Positions 34,974 through 46,112 are shown, counted from the first letter of the stretch. The stretch is DNA of 64,000 bases from JAWHTC01 sp032586155 (GCF_032586155.1 NZ_JAWHTC010000002.1:248001-312000), one strand, 5' to 3'. A program made the numbers and translations. Notes: generated from the letters alone by a model not told the origin.

Positions 34974-34977
<4 letters not shown>
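34198..34977 (-). CDS. Trans-aconitate 2-methyltransferase-like SAM methyltransferase
   Basis: A 259-residue methyltransferase of the Tam type, which methylates trans-aconitate to limit its inhibition of aconitase. It opens with DWNPGAYGRFRDLRLRPALD, then motif I VIDLGCGSGAMGESL, LVGVDASPAMLEKA, ADIGDWQ and LIFSNAALHWLGDHEALM, all matching Tam. Substrate specificity is inferred only. Its ATG overlaps the ftsH stop (ATGA at 34974-34977), so it is the last cistron of the pal-cpoB-tilS-ftsH operon, an odd place for a small-molecule methyltransferase. Confidence 0.85.
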
Positions 34978-36896
<1,919 letters not shown>

Positions 36897-36984
36897 TGGT
36901 TTGCTCCTCACGGTTGGGTTTGCGCCCTCCTATCACGGCGGCGCACCGAATTAAAATAGGGATCACGCGCTCATCTTCAATGCA

Positions 36985-38250
36985 CTATTTCCGGCGAGGC
37001 AGAAGTGTTGCGAAGAATCCTTCCGCACCCCCTTCAACCTCGGCCTTCCAGTCCGGATTAAGCCCCGCCAACGGCGCCGCCAGCAGGGTTTCACCCTGCC
37101 AGACAGCGGGTGACGCGGCCAGTGATGCAAAAGGCAATCCGCTGTCGCGCCAATCTGGACATTGTAAGAGCCCCACCTCACCTAGTGCACGCAGCTCGAC
37201 CCCTGGCGCCACCGGTCCGACAATGCGCCATCGCCCATCCCAGACCTGATCCTGCTGGGCGGTGATTCCGGCCACTGCGCCGGGTTCGCGGCTGATACGG
37301 ATCACTTCCGGTTCGACCCGGATCAAGCACCCCGCCAGAGTGCTGGTCGCACCTTCGTTTATCGACGTGATCAGCTGCGCCAGCTTGGCACGGCGCGGCG
37401 GGTACTCCGACTGCCCGATCCAGCCGAGCACCGCTCGTAAAATCCGCCTGGCAATCTCCTCATGCAGCGTCCGCCAGCGCTTGCGATTCAGCACGACATC
37501 GCCGCGCTCGACCCGGACCGCCTCGCGTGCTTCCAGATGAGCGTGCCAATCCAGCGCCTCACGCGCCGTCGTCATGTGGCCGGCGACCACACTCAGGGTT
37601 TCCGCATTGATCCCAAGCCCTGCCATTTCGGCCAGCACATCGCGCGCACGAATGCGCTCGTACATGCGATCCTCGTTCGACGGGTCCTCGACCCACGCCT
37701 GCCCACGCCCGCGCAGATAATCCCGCAACGCCTCACGTGACACCGTCAACAGCGGTCGGACAAAACTCACCCCGTGCTGCCTGCGCCGGGAAGGCATTGC
37801 GGCCAACCCGTCCACACCCGAGGCCCGCGCCAACCGCATCATGAAAGTCTCGGCCTGATCGTCACGGGTGTGGGCCAGGGCCACTGCCTGCAATTCAAGC
37901 CGCGCTGCCCAGTCGGCCAACAGCCCATAACGTGCGCGCCGCGCCGCGTCTTGCAGATTGCCCTGTCCGTCCCAGCCCTCCCATGTCAGGGTCTCATGCT
38001 CCAGACCCTGCGCCTCGGCCACCGCGCCCACAAACCGCGCTTCCTCTGTCGCCTCGGGCCGCAACCCGTGATCAACGGTGGCCACAAACAGCGTTGCATC
38101 CTGCGCCCGCGCCCAGTCGGCCAGCAAAAGCATCAATGCCAGCGAATCCCCGCCGCCAGACACCGCAACGCCCAACCGTTCCGGTGGGTCGGCTGCGAAG
38201 AATGCTGCAATCGTTTGGAAAAGCTGCTCGGCCTTGAGCGTCACGAGCAT
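36985..38250 (-). CDS. tilS: tRNA(Ile)-lysidine synthase
   Basis: Attaches lysine to C34 of the tRNA-Ile with CAU anticodon so that it reads AUA. The 421-residue protein has the PP-loop VAVSGGGDSLAL (residues 28-39), TVDHGLRPEATEEA and AHTRDDQAETFMMRL, the family signatures, and a long C-terminal part. ATG at 38250 overlaps the end of cpoB by ten bases; GTG at 38244 would give a GTGA overlap and is also possible. An 88-base gap to ftsH carries no hairpin. Confidence 0.95.
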   Translation of the reverse strand: MLVTLKAEQLFQTIAAFFAADPPERLGVAVSGGGDSLALMLLLADWARAQDATLFVATVDHGLRPEATEEARFVGAVAEAQGLEHETLTWEGWDGQGNLQDAARRARYGLLADWAARLELQAVALAHTRDDQAETFMMRLARASGVDGLAAMPSRRRQHGVSFVRPLLTVSREALRDYLRGRGQAWVEDPSNEDRMYERIRARDVLAEMAGLGINAETLSVVAGHMTTAREALDWHAHLEAREAVRVERGDVVLNRKRWRTLHEEIARRILRAVLGWIGQSEYPPRRAKLAQLITSINEGATSTLAGCLIRVEPEVIRISREPGAVAGITAQQDQVWDGRWRIVGPVAPGVELRALGEVGLLQCPDWRDSGLPFASLAASPAVWQGETLLAAPLAGLNPDWKAEVEGGAEGFFATLLPRRK

Positions 38251-39068
38251 CCCAGCCGTGCCATGGCCTCGCGCGCCTTGGTCTCGGCGCTGCCGCCCGG
38301 AAAGCGCACGCCAACCTCGGCCAATGTCACACAGGCCTCGCTGGTCTGGCCCAACCGGCCCAGCCCGTTGCCCAGGTGATACAGCGCCTCCGGTGCGCTG
38401 CGGCCATTGGGCTCGGTGCTGAAAGCATCCAGATAGGCCCGCGCCGCGCCGGTCAAATCGCCCGCCGCTTCCAAGGCCTGGCCACGGCCCAGATGCGCTG
38501 ATGCTGCCATCGGGCTGCCGGGGTAGGTGTCGTTGAAGGCGGCGTATTTCGCCGCCGCACCCTGATGGTCTCCGGCTTCGAACGCTGCCCGTGCCGCATC
38601 GAAATCGGCCTGCTCACCCATGGCAAGCTGTGGCGCGTCGGTCGCTGCGGGTTGCGAGACCGGCACGGCAGGTCCGGAAGAGTCCGCCACATCACCTCCC
38701 AGTGTTGGGGTCTCACCCAGAGCACTCACATCGCCGCCTTCCAGCTCAACAAGGCGGAACTCAAGGTCGGAAACCCGGCTGGTGCCGTCCTTGACGATCG
38801 CCGATACCCGGAACTCAAGCTGTTCGGTCTTGCCGGTCAGGCGCTGCAATTCGCTCTCGATTGCGGCCACCCGATCCAGGATCGAGCCGCCGGTCAGGCT
38901 CCCTGTCGCTCCGGTGGTCGACAGCTCGCGCTTGAGCTTCTGGAGCTCCACGTAGAGAACGGTCAGTTCCTGGCGAATATCGGCCAGTGTCTCGGCCTTG
39001 TCCTGGGCAAAACCCGCACCAGCGGTCAACATCGTGGCGACCGCAACAACCTTAAACATCCCACGCAT
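38241..39068 (-). CDS. cpoB: Cell division coordinator CpoB (YbgF), Tol-Pal system
   Basis: Periplasmic protein that couples Tol-Pal outer-membrane constriction to peptidoglycan synthesis. The 275-residue product has a signal peptide (MFKVVAVATMLTAGAGFAQ), an N-terminal coiled-coil trimerisation region (ELTVLYVELQKLKRELS, RVAAIESELQRLTGKTEQLE) and C-terminal TPRs starting at FDAARAAFEAGDHQGAAAKY. ATG at 39068 has AAGGA upstream. It follows pal by 30 bases and overlaps tilS. Confidence 0.92.
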   Translation of the reverse strand: MRGMFKVVAVATMLTAGAGFAQDKAETLADIRQELTVLYVELQKLKRELSTTGATGSLTGGSILDRVAAIESELQRLTGKTEQLEFRVSAIVKDGTSRVSDLEFRLVELEGGDVSALGETPTLGGDVADSSGPAVPVSQPAATDAPQLAMGEQADFDAARAAFEAGDHQGAAAKYAAFNDTYPGSPMAASAHLGRGQALEAAGDLTGAARAYLDAFSTEPNGRSAPEALYHLGNGLGRLGQTSEACVTLAEVGVRFPGGSAETKAREAMARLGCS

Positions 39069-39098
39069 CCTGCCGTGTCCTTCGACCATCACGCCCAA

Positions 39099-39638
39099 TT
39101 ATCCACTCAGATCAGATTTCAGCACCGTTACTGCGCGCCGGTTCTGGCTGTAACAAGCTTCTTCGGAACATATCGCGATTGGACGTTCCTTGCCATAGCT
39201 GAGCGTCTTCAACCGCCCTGCCGGAAGCCCCCGCGACATCAGGTATTCGCGGACCGCGTTGGCCCGGCGTGCCCCCAGGGCCAAGTTGTGTTCGCGCGTG
39301 CCCTGCTCATCAGCATGGCCTTCGATCACCGCGTTGTAATCCGAGTTAGTGGTCAGCCAGCTCGCCTGCCCGTCCAGCACCTGCTTGGCCGATCCCGTCA
39401 GCGTATGCTGATCCACTTCAAAGAGCACCCGGTCGCCGATGGCCTGGCTGAAATAAAGCGGCGATTTGGGGTCATTGGCACTGCCCTCAATGATACCTGA
39501 ACCGGTCGAGCCGGTCTGTGCCGGGGCCTCGTTGCCGCTGCCAAAGCGACCTGCATCGGTGCACGCACCCAAGCTTAGCGCCGCCACGATCATCAGCGGT
39601 TTACCCAATTGGAACATTGTCGATTGCCTCATTTTCAT
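39099..39638 (-). CDS. pal: Peptidoglycan-associated lipoprotein Pal
   Basis: Outer-membrane lipoprotein that binds peptidoglycan and works with TolA and TolB; 179 residues. The lipobox LGAC puts lipidation at Cys26. The OmpA-like domain has DRVLFEVDQHTLTG, IEGHADEQGTREHNLALGAR, RANAVREYLMSRGL and the closing RRAV, all complete. Normally tolQ, tolR, tolA and tolB sit directly upstream; here a LysR gene of the next operon is there instead. Confidence 0.96.
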   Translation of the reverse strand: MKMRQSTMFQLGKPLMIVAALSLGACTDAGRFGSGNEAPAQTGSTGSGIIEGSANDPKSPLYFSQAIGDRVLFEVDQHTLTGSAKQVLDGQASWLTTNSDYNAVIEGHADEQGTREHNLALGARRANAVREYLMSRGLPAGRLKTLSYGKERPIAICSEEACYSQNRRAVTVLKSDLSG

Positions 39639-39761
39639 TGTTTTGTTGCCCGCCTTTTATCACAGGCCCGCGCCCATGGGAATCGTCTCTATTCAGGGCT
39701 GGGCATTGCGCAGGATCACGCCAAAGCGCTTTTGCGCGGCAATTTGCCGAAAACCCCGGGG

Positions 39762-40655
39762 TCAGACCGCGTATTCCGCCACGCTGGCGGTCAGCTCAGC
39801 CAGAAACTCCTGGCCCACCGCTGTCATCGGCCGGTGCTTGGCGGTGATGATCGACAGATCAAGCGTCACCTGCGGCGCAAACCTCCGGGTGACAAATCCG
39901 CCTTCGTAATCGAACCCGATGGTGAAGGGATCGACCAGTGCCGCCCCGAACCCGTGTTTGACAAAACTCAGTGTGTTCTGATGCAGATGGGTATGCACCC
40001 GCGTGTTCCATCGGGCCCCCGCCTGCTCGAACGCATCGCGGGTTCGCCGATAGGTCATGTGCTCGGGCCCCATCACCACGAACGGGTAGCCATCCAGCAA
40101 TTCCGGCGTCAGCACCGCGTGTTCCGCCAGCGGGCTATCCTCGGGCAGCGCACATTGGCATTCGAACCGGAAATGCTGGGCATCGAACACGCCCCCCAGT
40201 ACAGGCTCTTCGCATATCCCGATCTCGAACAGCCCCGCCTGCACCCATTCCTGTATCCGCGCTGAATACTGCGCCTGATAAGAAATCGACAGATTCGGGC
40301 GGCTTTCGGCAAACCGCGCTATCTCACCCGGCATAAAGCCAATGGACAGCGCATGCGGTGCCACCACCTGCAACTGCCCGGCCTTCTGGTTCTGCAAATC
40401 GGTCACCGCCTGGGCGACGTGATCCAGTCCCCGCACCACCGTGTCGATCTCCTGAAACAGCACCCCGGCCTCGGGCGTCGGATGCAACCGCCCCTTGGTG
40501 CGGCTGAACAATTTCAGCTGGGTTTGCCGTTCCAACTGGCTCAGTAGGTTGGAAATCCCGGGCTGCGAAATACCCAGATGCTCGGCCGCGCCGGTCACCG
40601 TACCGGTTTCGATCACGGCGTGAAACGCCTGCAACTGTCTGAAACGCAAGGACAT
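39762..40655 (-). CDS. LysR-family transcriptional regulator
   Basis: A 297-residue LysR regulator. Residues 1-60 form the helix-turn-helix (LRFRQLQAFHAVIETGTVTG, AAEHLGISQPGISNLLSQLE), followed by the periplasmic-binding-like effector domain. It is divergent from the enolase-family gene at 40761, with a 105-base gap holding the palindrome at 40696-40714. By the usual LysR arrangement it should control the catabolic/TRAP genes in response to a pathway compound. Its 3' end lies 123 bases from pal; nothing else is visible between. Confidence 0.93.
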   Translation of the reverse strand: MSLRFRQLQAFHAVIETGTVTGAAEHLGISQPGISNLLSQLERQTQLKLFSRTKGRLHPTPEAGVLFQEIDTVVRGLDHVAQAVTDLQNQKAGQLQVVAPHALSIGFMPGEIARFAESRPNLSISYQAQYSARIQEWVQAGLFEIGICEEPVLGGVFDAQHFRFECQCALPEDSPLAEHAVLTPELLDGYPFVVMGPEHMTYRRTRDAFEQAGARWNTRVHTHLHQNTLSFVKHGFGAALVDPFTIGFDYEGGFVTRRFAPQVTLDLSIITAKHRPMTAVGQEFLAELTASVAEYAV

Positions 40656-40695
40656 GCCGGGAACTATATCACGAAAACTTATACCTTGCCCAGAA

Positions 40696-40714
40696 CATCA
40701 TATTTGAAATGATG
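40696..40714. promoter_or_regulatory. Candidate LysR operator in the divergent promoter region
   Basis: CATCAT, seven bases, ATGATG: a perfect 6-bp inverted repeat in the 105-base gap between the LysR gene and its divergent neighbour, containing a T-N11-A LysR-box pattern. A second AT-rich stretch (ATATCACGAAAACTTATA) lies beside it. Confidence 0.5.
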
Positions 40715-40760
40715 TCATTCCCCCGCCAACCTGTTTGCGGGCGCATCAAGGGGGAGTCGC

Positions 40761-41891
40761 GTGTCCGACCTGAACCAAAAGATTACCGACTTGGATGTCT
40801 GGCACCTTGCACTGCCGGTCAATTCGCGCCGTGACCATGGCATCGGCACGGTCGAAGCCACCTGCGAGATCGTTCTCGTCCGCTTGACGTCCGAGGGTGG
40901 CGCGCAAGGTTGGGGCGAGGCGTCACCGTGGTCGGTTTTCACCGGTTCACCCGAGGCCAGCCTTGCCGCACTTGATCGCTACATGCGCCCGCATGTTGTA
41001 GGTGCCCGGGTGTCGGACCGCTCCGCCATCATGGCACGCGCACTCACCACCGTCGCCCACGCGACCGAAGCCAAGGCGGCACTTGATGCCGCACTTCTCG
41101 ACCTGATCGGGCAGATCACTGGTCAGCCCGCTCATGCCTTCCTTGGCGGGAAGTGCCGCGACACCATTCCGCTGTCGGTCTCAATCGCCAATCCTGACTT
41201 CGACGCCGATATCGCCCTGATGGAACGGATTCGCGACGATGGTGTCCGCCTGATCAAGCTGAAAACCGGCTTCCGTGACCATGCTTTCGACATCATGCGC
41301 CTTGAACGCATCGCCCGCGATTTCCCCGAATTCTCGGTCCGGGTCGACTACAACCAGGGCCTGGCGCCCGAAGAGGCCGCGGCACAAGTTGCCGATGTCG
41401 CCAGTTTCAAACCCGATTTTATCGAACAGCCTGTACGCGCCCATCACTTCGAGCTGATGGCCCGCCTGCGCGACATGATCGACGTACCACTTCTGGCCGA
41501 CGAATCCGTCTTCGGCCCCGAAGACATGGCCCGCGCCGCGCGCGAGGGCATCTGCGACGGGGTTTCTATCAAGATCATGAAATCCGGCAGCCTGTCACGT
41601 GCCCAGGACGTTGCCGCCATGGCCGCCGCCCATGGCCTCACCGCCTATGGTGGCGACATGTTCGAAAGCGGGCTGGCCCATCTTGCTGGCACCCACATAA
41701 TTGCCGCTACACCGGCCATCACTCTGGGATGCGAGTTCTATCAGGCCAGCTATTTCCTGACCGAAGACATCCTTGAAAACACGTTCCAAGTCGAAAACGG
41801 CCATGTCGTCGTGCCAGACACCCCCGGTCTCGGAGGTCGCCCGGACATGGGTAAAATCGCCAAATATGCCATCACGGGACCAGCCGCATGA
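40761..41891 (+). CDS. Enolase-superfamily enzyme (muconate-lactonizing subgroup; possibly cis-3-hydroxyproline dehydratase-like)
   Basis: A 376-residue mandelate racemase/muconate lactonizing enzyme. The MLE-subgroup active site is complete: KLK (Lys166, Lys168), metal ligands Asp196 (VDYN), Glu222 (EQP) and Asp247 (ADE), and Lys271 in SIKIMKSGS. Two opposed Lys bases fit epimerases of dipeptides or N-acyl amino acids, hydroxyproline-betaine epimerase and cis-3-hydroxy-L-proline dehydratase; the last occurs in marine Rhodobacteraceae near similar genes, but I cannot choose among them by sequence. GTG start with AAGGGGGAG upstream. ATGA overlap with the FAD enzyme couples the two. Confidence 0.88.
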   Translation: MSDLNQKITDLDVWHLALPVNSRRDHGIGTVEATCEIVLVRLTSEGGAQGWGEASPWSVFTGSPEASLAALDRYMRPHVVGARVSDRSAIMARALTTVAHATEAKAALDAALLDLIGQITGQPAHAFLGGKCRDTIPLSVSIANPDFDADIALMERIRDDGVRLIKLKTGFRDHAFDIMRLERIARDFPEFSVRVDYNQGLAPEEAAAQVADVASFKPDFIEQPVRAHHFELMARLRDMIDVPLLADESVFGPEDMARAAREGICDGVSIKIMKSGSLSRAQDVAAMAAAHGLTAYGGDMFESGLAHLAGTHIIAATPAITLGCEFYQASYFLTEDILENTFQVENGHVVVPDTPGLGGRPDMGKIAKYAITGPAA

Positions 41892-43156
41892 GTGACCAAC
41901 CCAAAACTATCGCCGTCATCGGGGCTGGCATCGTCGGAGTTTCGACCGCAATCTGGCTGCAACGCGAAGGCCACAAGGTCATCCTGATCGAGCGTGAGGC
42001 GCAGGCGGGCGAAGGCACGTCTTTCGGCAATGGCGGTGTTCTGGCATCCTGCTCGGTCGTGCCGGTGACGGTGCCCGGCCTCCTCACCAAGGCCCCGGGC
42101 ATGCTGTTTTCCCGCAATCAACCTTTGTTTCTGAAATGGGGTTACCTTCCGCGGCTGCTGCCCTGGCTTCGCCGCTATCTCTCCCATGGCAATGCCGAGG
42201 ACGTCCGTCGCATCGCTGCCGCCGTCAAAGGCGTTGTCGGCGACAGCCTCAACGACCACCTCGCGCTCGCCACCGGCACGGGGGCCGAGAAATGGATCAC
42301 CCCTTCTGATTACCTCTTCCTGTACCGCGATCGCGAACATTACGAGGGCGACGCCTTCGGTTTTGGCATCCGCCGCGAGTTGGGATTCAAATGGGACGAG
42401 ATGGAACGCGATGAACTGGCCGCCTATGACCCGGCCTATTCCGACGTCGTAGGCTTTGCCGCGCGTTTCGGCGATCACGGACGAATCTCCGACCCCGGCC
42501 AATACGTCAAGGACCTCGCCGCCCACGTGGTCGCGCAGGGCGGACAGATGATCCAGGCCACGGTTACCGATTTCATCCGCGAAAATGGTCGCCTTACCGG
42601 CTTGCGCGCCGAAACCCTGTCGGGGGCCGACACCATCACCTGCGACGCCGCGGTTCTGGCCACCGGCGCCTGGTCAAAGGCCCTGGGCGAAAAACTGGGC
42701 ATGCAGATCCCGCTGGAAACCGAACGCGGCTACCACCTTGAACTGTGGGAGCCCAACCTGATGCCGCGCGCGCCGGTGATGGTTGCCTCCGGCAAATTCG
42801 TCATGACGCCGATGGAGGGCCGCCTGCGCCTTGCCGGTATCGTTGAGTTCGGCGGTCTGGAAGCCCCCGCTTCTCAGGCTCCTTTCGCCCTTCTGAAACG
42901 GCAACTCAAGGAAGTGCTGCCGCAACTCACGTGGAAAGAGGAGAAGGAATGGATGGGCCACCGCCCCGCGCCAACCGATTCGATCCCCGCTATTGGCGAG
43001 GTCCCGGGCATCAAGGGCGCCTTCCTCGGCTTCGGCCATCATCATATCGGCCTCACCGGCGGGCCGAAAACGGGCCGAATCCTGGCCCAGATTATCGCCG
43101 GCAAAACCCCAAACGTTGACGTGGAGGCCTATTCTCCTTCACGCTTCGCTACATAG
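41888..43156 (+). CDS. FAD-dependent D-amino-acid dehydrogenase-like oxidoreductase (DAO/DadA family)
   Basis: A 422-residue flavoprotein of the DAO superfamily. The N-terminal dinucleotide fold is IAVIGAGIVGVSTAIWLQRE, followed by GEGTSFGNGGVL as in DadA, and the C-terminal FAD site is GFGHHHIGLTGGPKTGRIL. Such enzymes oxidise D-amino acids or D-imino acids to keto or imine products at the membrane electron chain. Coupled by ATGA to the enolase-family gene, it may oxidise the product of an epimerase. No Cys for covalent flavin is evident. Confidence 0.9.
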   Translation: MSDQPKTIAVIGAGIVGVSTAIWLQREGHKVILIEREAQAGEGTSFGNGGVLASCSVVPVTVPGLLTKAPGMLFSRNQPLFLKWGYLPRLLPWLRRYLSHGNAEDVRRIAAAVKGVVGDSLNDHLALATGTGAEKWITPSDYLFLYRDREHYEGDAFGFGIRRELGFKWDEMERDELAAYDPAYSDVVGFAARFGDHGRISDPGQYVKDLAAHVVAQGGQMIQATVTDFIRENGRLTGLRAETLSGADTITCDAAVLATGAWSKALGEKLGMQIPLETERGYHLELWEPNLMPRAPVMVASGKFVMTPMEGRLRLAGIVEFGGLEAPASQAPFALLKRQLKEVLPQLTWKEEKEWMGHRPAPTDSIPAIGEVPGIKGAFLGFGHHHIGLTGGPKTGRILAQIIAGKTPNVDVEAYSPSRFAT

Positions 43157-43208
43157 CATCAACCACCCCGGGCAAACCGGGCACTTCAACCAACCTAGGG
43201 AGCTACCA

Positions 43209-44186
43209 ATGAAACACCTCAAAACCCTCACCGCTGCATCTGCGCTGGCCCTCGCCAGCGCCGCCCCGGCCCTGGCCGAAACTTGGGACATGCCAATGGC
43301 CTATTCGGCGTCGAACTTCCACTCGGCCGTGGGTGCCGAATTCGCCGCCTGCGTCACCACCGGCACCGGTGGCGACATCGAGATCAAGACCCACCCGTCG
43401 GGCTCGCTCTTCAAGGGCGCCGACATCAAACGCGCGATCCAGACCGGCCAGGCCCCCATCGGCGAACGCCTGCTGTCGGGCCACCAGAACGAAAACGCTC
43501 TGTTCGGTTTCGACTCGATCCCGTTCCTGGCCACGTCGTTCGATGACAGTGCCAAGCTGTGGAAAGCCGCCAAGCCGTCGATCGAAAAGGTGCTGGCAGA
43601 TCAGAACCTGACCCTGCTTTATGCCGTGCCGTGGCCGCCGCAAGGCCTCTATTTCAAGAACGCGGTCAATTCGGTCGCCGACATGAAGGGCATCAAGTTC
43701 CGCTCGTACAACAATGCCACCTCACGCCTGGCCGAACTGACCGGCATGCTGCCGGTGACCATCGAGGCTGCCGAGATTTCACAGGCCTTCGCCACCGGCG
43801 TAGCCGAGTCGATGGTCTCGTCCGGCTCCACCGGTTACGACCGCAAGGTCTGGGAGAGCCTGGACTACTTCTACGAGGTCGACGCCTGGCTGCCGCGCAA
43901 CTACGTTATGGTAAACTCCGAGGTTTGGGCCGGTACGTCGGACGCCAACAAAAACGTGATCAAGGGCTGTGCCCAACTGGCCGAATATACCGGCAACTGG
44001 CGCGCCAAGGAATACACCGGTTTCACGCTGCAAGGTCTGCGTGACGGCGGTATGACCGTTGGTCCGGCTTCCGACCAGATGGTGAGTGAACTGAAGGAAA
44101 TCGGCGTCACCATGACCAACGAATGGCTCGAGGCCGCCGGTGACGAAGGCAAAGCCATCGTCGATGCCTTCAAGGCAATGCAATAA
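43209..44186 (+). CDS. TRAP transporter substrate-binding protein (DctP family)
   Basis: Periplasmic binding protein of a tripartite ATP-independent periplasmic transporter; 325 residues. Signal peptide MKHLKTLTAASALALASAAPALA. The DctP fold shows IKTHPSGSLFKGADIKRAIQ, FRSYNNATSRLAELTGMLPV with the conserved Arg that binds a carboxylate, and ISQAFATGVAESMVSSGSTG. The solute is therefore probably a small organic acid or zwitterion with a carboxylate. It starts 52 bases after the FAD enzyme gene and is followed by a strong stem-loop. Confidence 0.95.
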   Translation: MKHLKTLTAASALALASAAPALAETWDMPMAYSASNFHSAVGAEFAACVTTGTGGDIEIKTHPSGSLFKGADIKRAIQTGQAPIGERLLSGHQNENALFGFDSIPFLATSFDDSAKLWKAAKPSIEKVLADQNLTLLYAVPWPPQGLYFKNAVNSVADMKGIKFRSYNNATSRLAELTGMLPVTIEAAEISQAFATGVAESMVSSGSTGYDRKVWESLDYFYEVDAWLPRNYVMVNSEVWAGTSDANKNVIKGCAQLAEYTGNWRAKEYTGFTLQGLRDGGMTVGPASDQMVSELKEIGVTMTNEWLEAAGDEGKAIVDAFKAMQ

Positions 44187-44206
44187 GGTACGGCCTGCAA
44201 AACAAC

Positions 44207-44237
44207 GCGCATTCCCGGTTGAATCCCGGGGATGCGC
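44207..44237 (+). promoter_or_regulatory. Stem-loop between dctP-like and dctQ-like genes
   Basis: GCGCAT and CCCGG pair with CCGGG and ATGCGC, a stem of about 11 base pairs 20 bases after the binding-protein stop. Such hairpins often stabilise the binding-protein mRNA or partly terminate, giving more binding protein than permease. Not followed by a T-run. Confidence 0.6.
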
Positions 44238-44270
44238 CACCAAAACAATTATAATTGGGGGGGACGACCA

Positions 44271-44804
44271 ATGGCAGCCTTGCGTACGCTCAGGTCCGGA
44301 TTGGATTTTCTCTACAAACTTTCAGAGCTGATCGCTGCGCTCTGCATGATCGCCATCCTGGTGTTGATCGTGATGCAGATGCTGGCCCGCTGGTCCTCTG
44401 CCATCTTTCCCGGCGCGCCGGAATACGCCGCCTATTGCATGGCTGCGGCCTCGTTCTTCGGCTTTGCCGCCGCGCTCAACCGTGGCAGCCATATCCGGGT
44501 CTCCCTGCTGCTGAATGCCGTCGGCCCAAGGATGCGCCGCTTCGTGGACATCTGGTGCTTTGGTGTTGCCGCGGTAACGATGTGGTATTTCGTGCTGCAC
44601 GCGCGCCAGTTCGTTTATTGGTCCTGGAAATTCAAGGAAGTCTCGCAATCCGAAGACGCCACCATGCTGTGGATCCCTCAATCGGTCATGGTGATCGGCG
44701 GCGTACTTCTGGCCATTGCGCTGACCGATAACCTTCTGCACCTGATCTTTACCGGCAAGAACCGCATCAACCACGATGCCATCGAACCAACACAGGAGGT
44801 CTGA
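44271..44804 (+). CDS. TRAP transporter small permease (DctQ family)
   Basis: Small membrane subunit of the TRAP transporter, 177 residues with four predicted membrane helices: LIAALCMIAILVLIVMQMLA, AYCMAAASFFGFAAAL, FVDIWCFGVAAVTMWYFVLH and SVMVIGGVLLAIALTDNLL. The NRGSHIRVSLL motif after helix 2 is typical of DctQ. ATG at 44271 with GGGGGGAC upstream is chosen over GTG/ATG options at 44232, which would overlap the stem-loop. Confidence 0.93.
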   Translation: MAALRTLRSGLDFLYKLSELIAALCMIAILVLIVMQMLARWSSAIFPGAPEYAAYCMAAASFFGFAAALNRGSHIRVSLLLNAVGPRMRRFVDIWCFGVAAVTMWYFVLHARQFVYWSWKFKEVSQSEDATMLWIPQSVMVIGGVLLAIALTDNLLHLIFTGKNRINHDAIEPTQEV

Positions 44805-44807
44805 ACC

Positions 44808-46112
44808 ATGGACTATTTCCTTCTCGTTCTCATCTTCCTCGCGGTTCTCTTCCTCCTGCTCGGCTCGGGTGTCTGGGTTGGCATCTCAATGATGGGCGTC
44901 TCTTGGGTCGCGCTTGAACTGTTTTCCAATTCGAGCACCATCGGCCAGGACATGGTCAGCCAGATCTGGTCGGTCTCGAAATCCTGGGAATTGGCGGCCC
45001 TGCCAATGTTCATCTGGATGGGAGAAATATTATTCCGAACGCGATTGTCCGAGGACATGTTCAAGGGGCTGTCGCCGTGGATGGCCCGTATGCCCGGCGG
45101 GCTGGTGCATGCCAATATCGTCGGCTGCACCATCTTTGCCGCAGTATCGGGTTCTTCCGCGGCGACGCTGACCACCGTGGGCAAGATGTCGATCCCGGAA
45201 CTGCGTAAACGTAACTACCCAGAAACGATGACCATCGGCACACTTGCCGGGGCGGCGACGCTGGGCCTGATGATCCCGCCATCGCTGACGCTGATCGTCT
45301 ATGGCGTGACCATCGACAATGTCTCGATCATCAAGCTGTTCTTTGCCGGCATCCTGCCCGGCCTGGTTCTGGCGGCGATGTTCATGGCCTATGTGGCCGG
45401 GTTCTCCTTCCTGTCATCGAAATGGAACCCGGACCAGGAAACCGGCATGTCTTTTGTCGACAAGCTGAAGAACTCGCGCTTCCTGATCCCGGTGGTTCTG
45501 CTGGTTCTGACCGTGATCGGCTCGATGTATATGGGCTTTGCCACCCCGACCGAGGCCGCTGCCATCGGTGTGATCGGGGCCTTCATCCTGGCCACCGTAC
45601 AAGGCTCGCTGACGCGGGAAACCTTTACCGCCGCCACCATCGGCGCGGTGCGCACCTCGGCGATGATCGCGCTGATCCTGGCCGGATCAGCCTTCCTGAA
45701 GTTCGCCATGGCCAAGACCGGCCTGCCGCGCGAATTGGCCGAGCTGATCGCAAGCTGGGAACTGTCACGCTTTGGCCTGCTGATGGTTCTTCTGGTGTTC
45801 TACATCATCCTCGGGTGTTTCCTGGACGGTATTTCAACCGTGGTGCTGACCATGGCGGTCCTGGAACCGGTGGTGATCAACGCCGGAATCGACCTGATCT
45901 GGTTCGGCATCTTCATCGTCGTGGTGGTGGAAATGGCTCAGATCACCCCGCCGATCGGGTTCAACCTGTTCGTGCTGCAGGGAATGACCCATCACGAAAT
46001 GGGCTATATCGCCCGCGCCGCGATCCCGATGTTCCTGATCATGGTGGTGATGGTCTTCGTGCTGATCGCCTTCCCGGCATTGGCGACATGGCTACCGGAG
46101 AACTTGCGATAG
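44808..46112 (+). CDS. TRAP transporter large permease (DctM family)
   Basis: Large permease subunit that moves the solute using the sodium or proton gradient; 434 residues with about 12 hydrophobic segments. AAVSGSSAATLTTVGKMSIP, LAGAATLGLMIPPSLTLIVYG, GFATPTEAAAIGVIGAF and VVEMAQITPPIGFNLFVLQG are the DctM family landmarks. It starts three bases after the small permease stop. Downstream lies a convergent region with strong palindromes. Confidence 0.96.
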   Translation: MDYFLLVLIFLAVLFLLLGSGVWVGISMMGVSWVALELFSNSSTIGQDMVSQIWSVSKSWELAALPMFIWMGEILFRTRLSEDMFKGLSPWMARMPGGLVHANIVGCTIFAAVSGSSAATLTTVGKMSIPELRKRNYPETMTIGTLAGAATLGLMIPPSLTLIVYGVTIDNVSIIKLFFAGILPGLVLAAMFMAYVAGFSFLSSKWNPDQETGMSFVDKLKNSRFLIPVVLLVLTVIGSMYMGFATPTEAAAIGVIGAFILATVQGSLTRETFTAATIGAVRTSAMIALILAGSAFLKFAMAKTGLPRELAELIASWELSRFGLLMVLLVFYIILGCFLDGISTVVLTMAVLEPVVINAGIDLIWFGIFIVVVVEMAQITPPIGFNLFVLQGMTHHEMGYIARAAIPMFLIMVVMVFVLIAFPALATWLPENLR

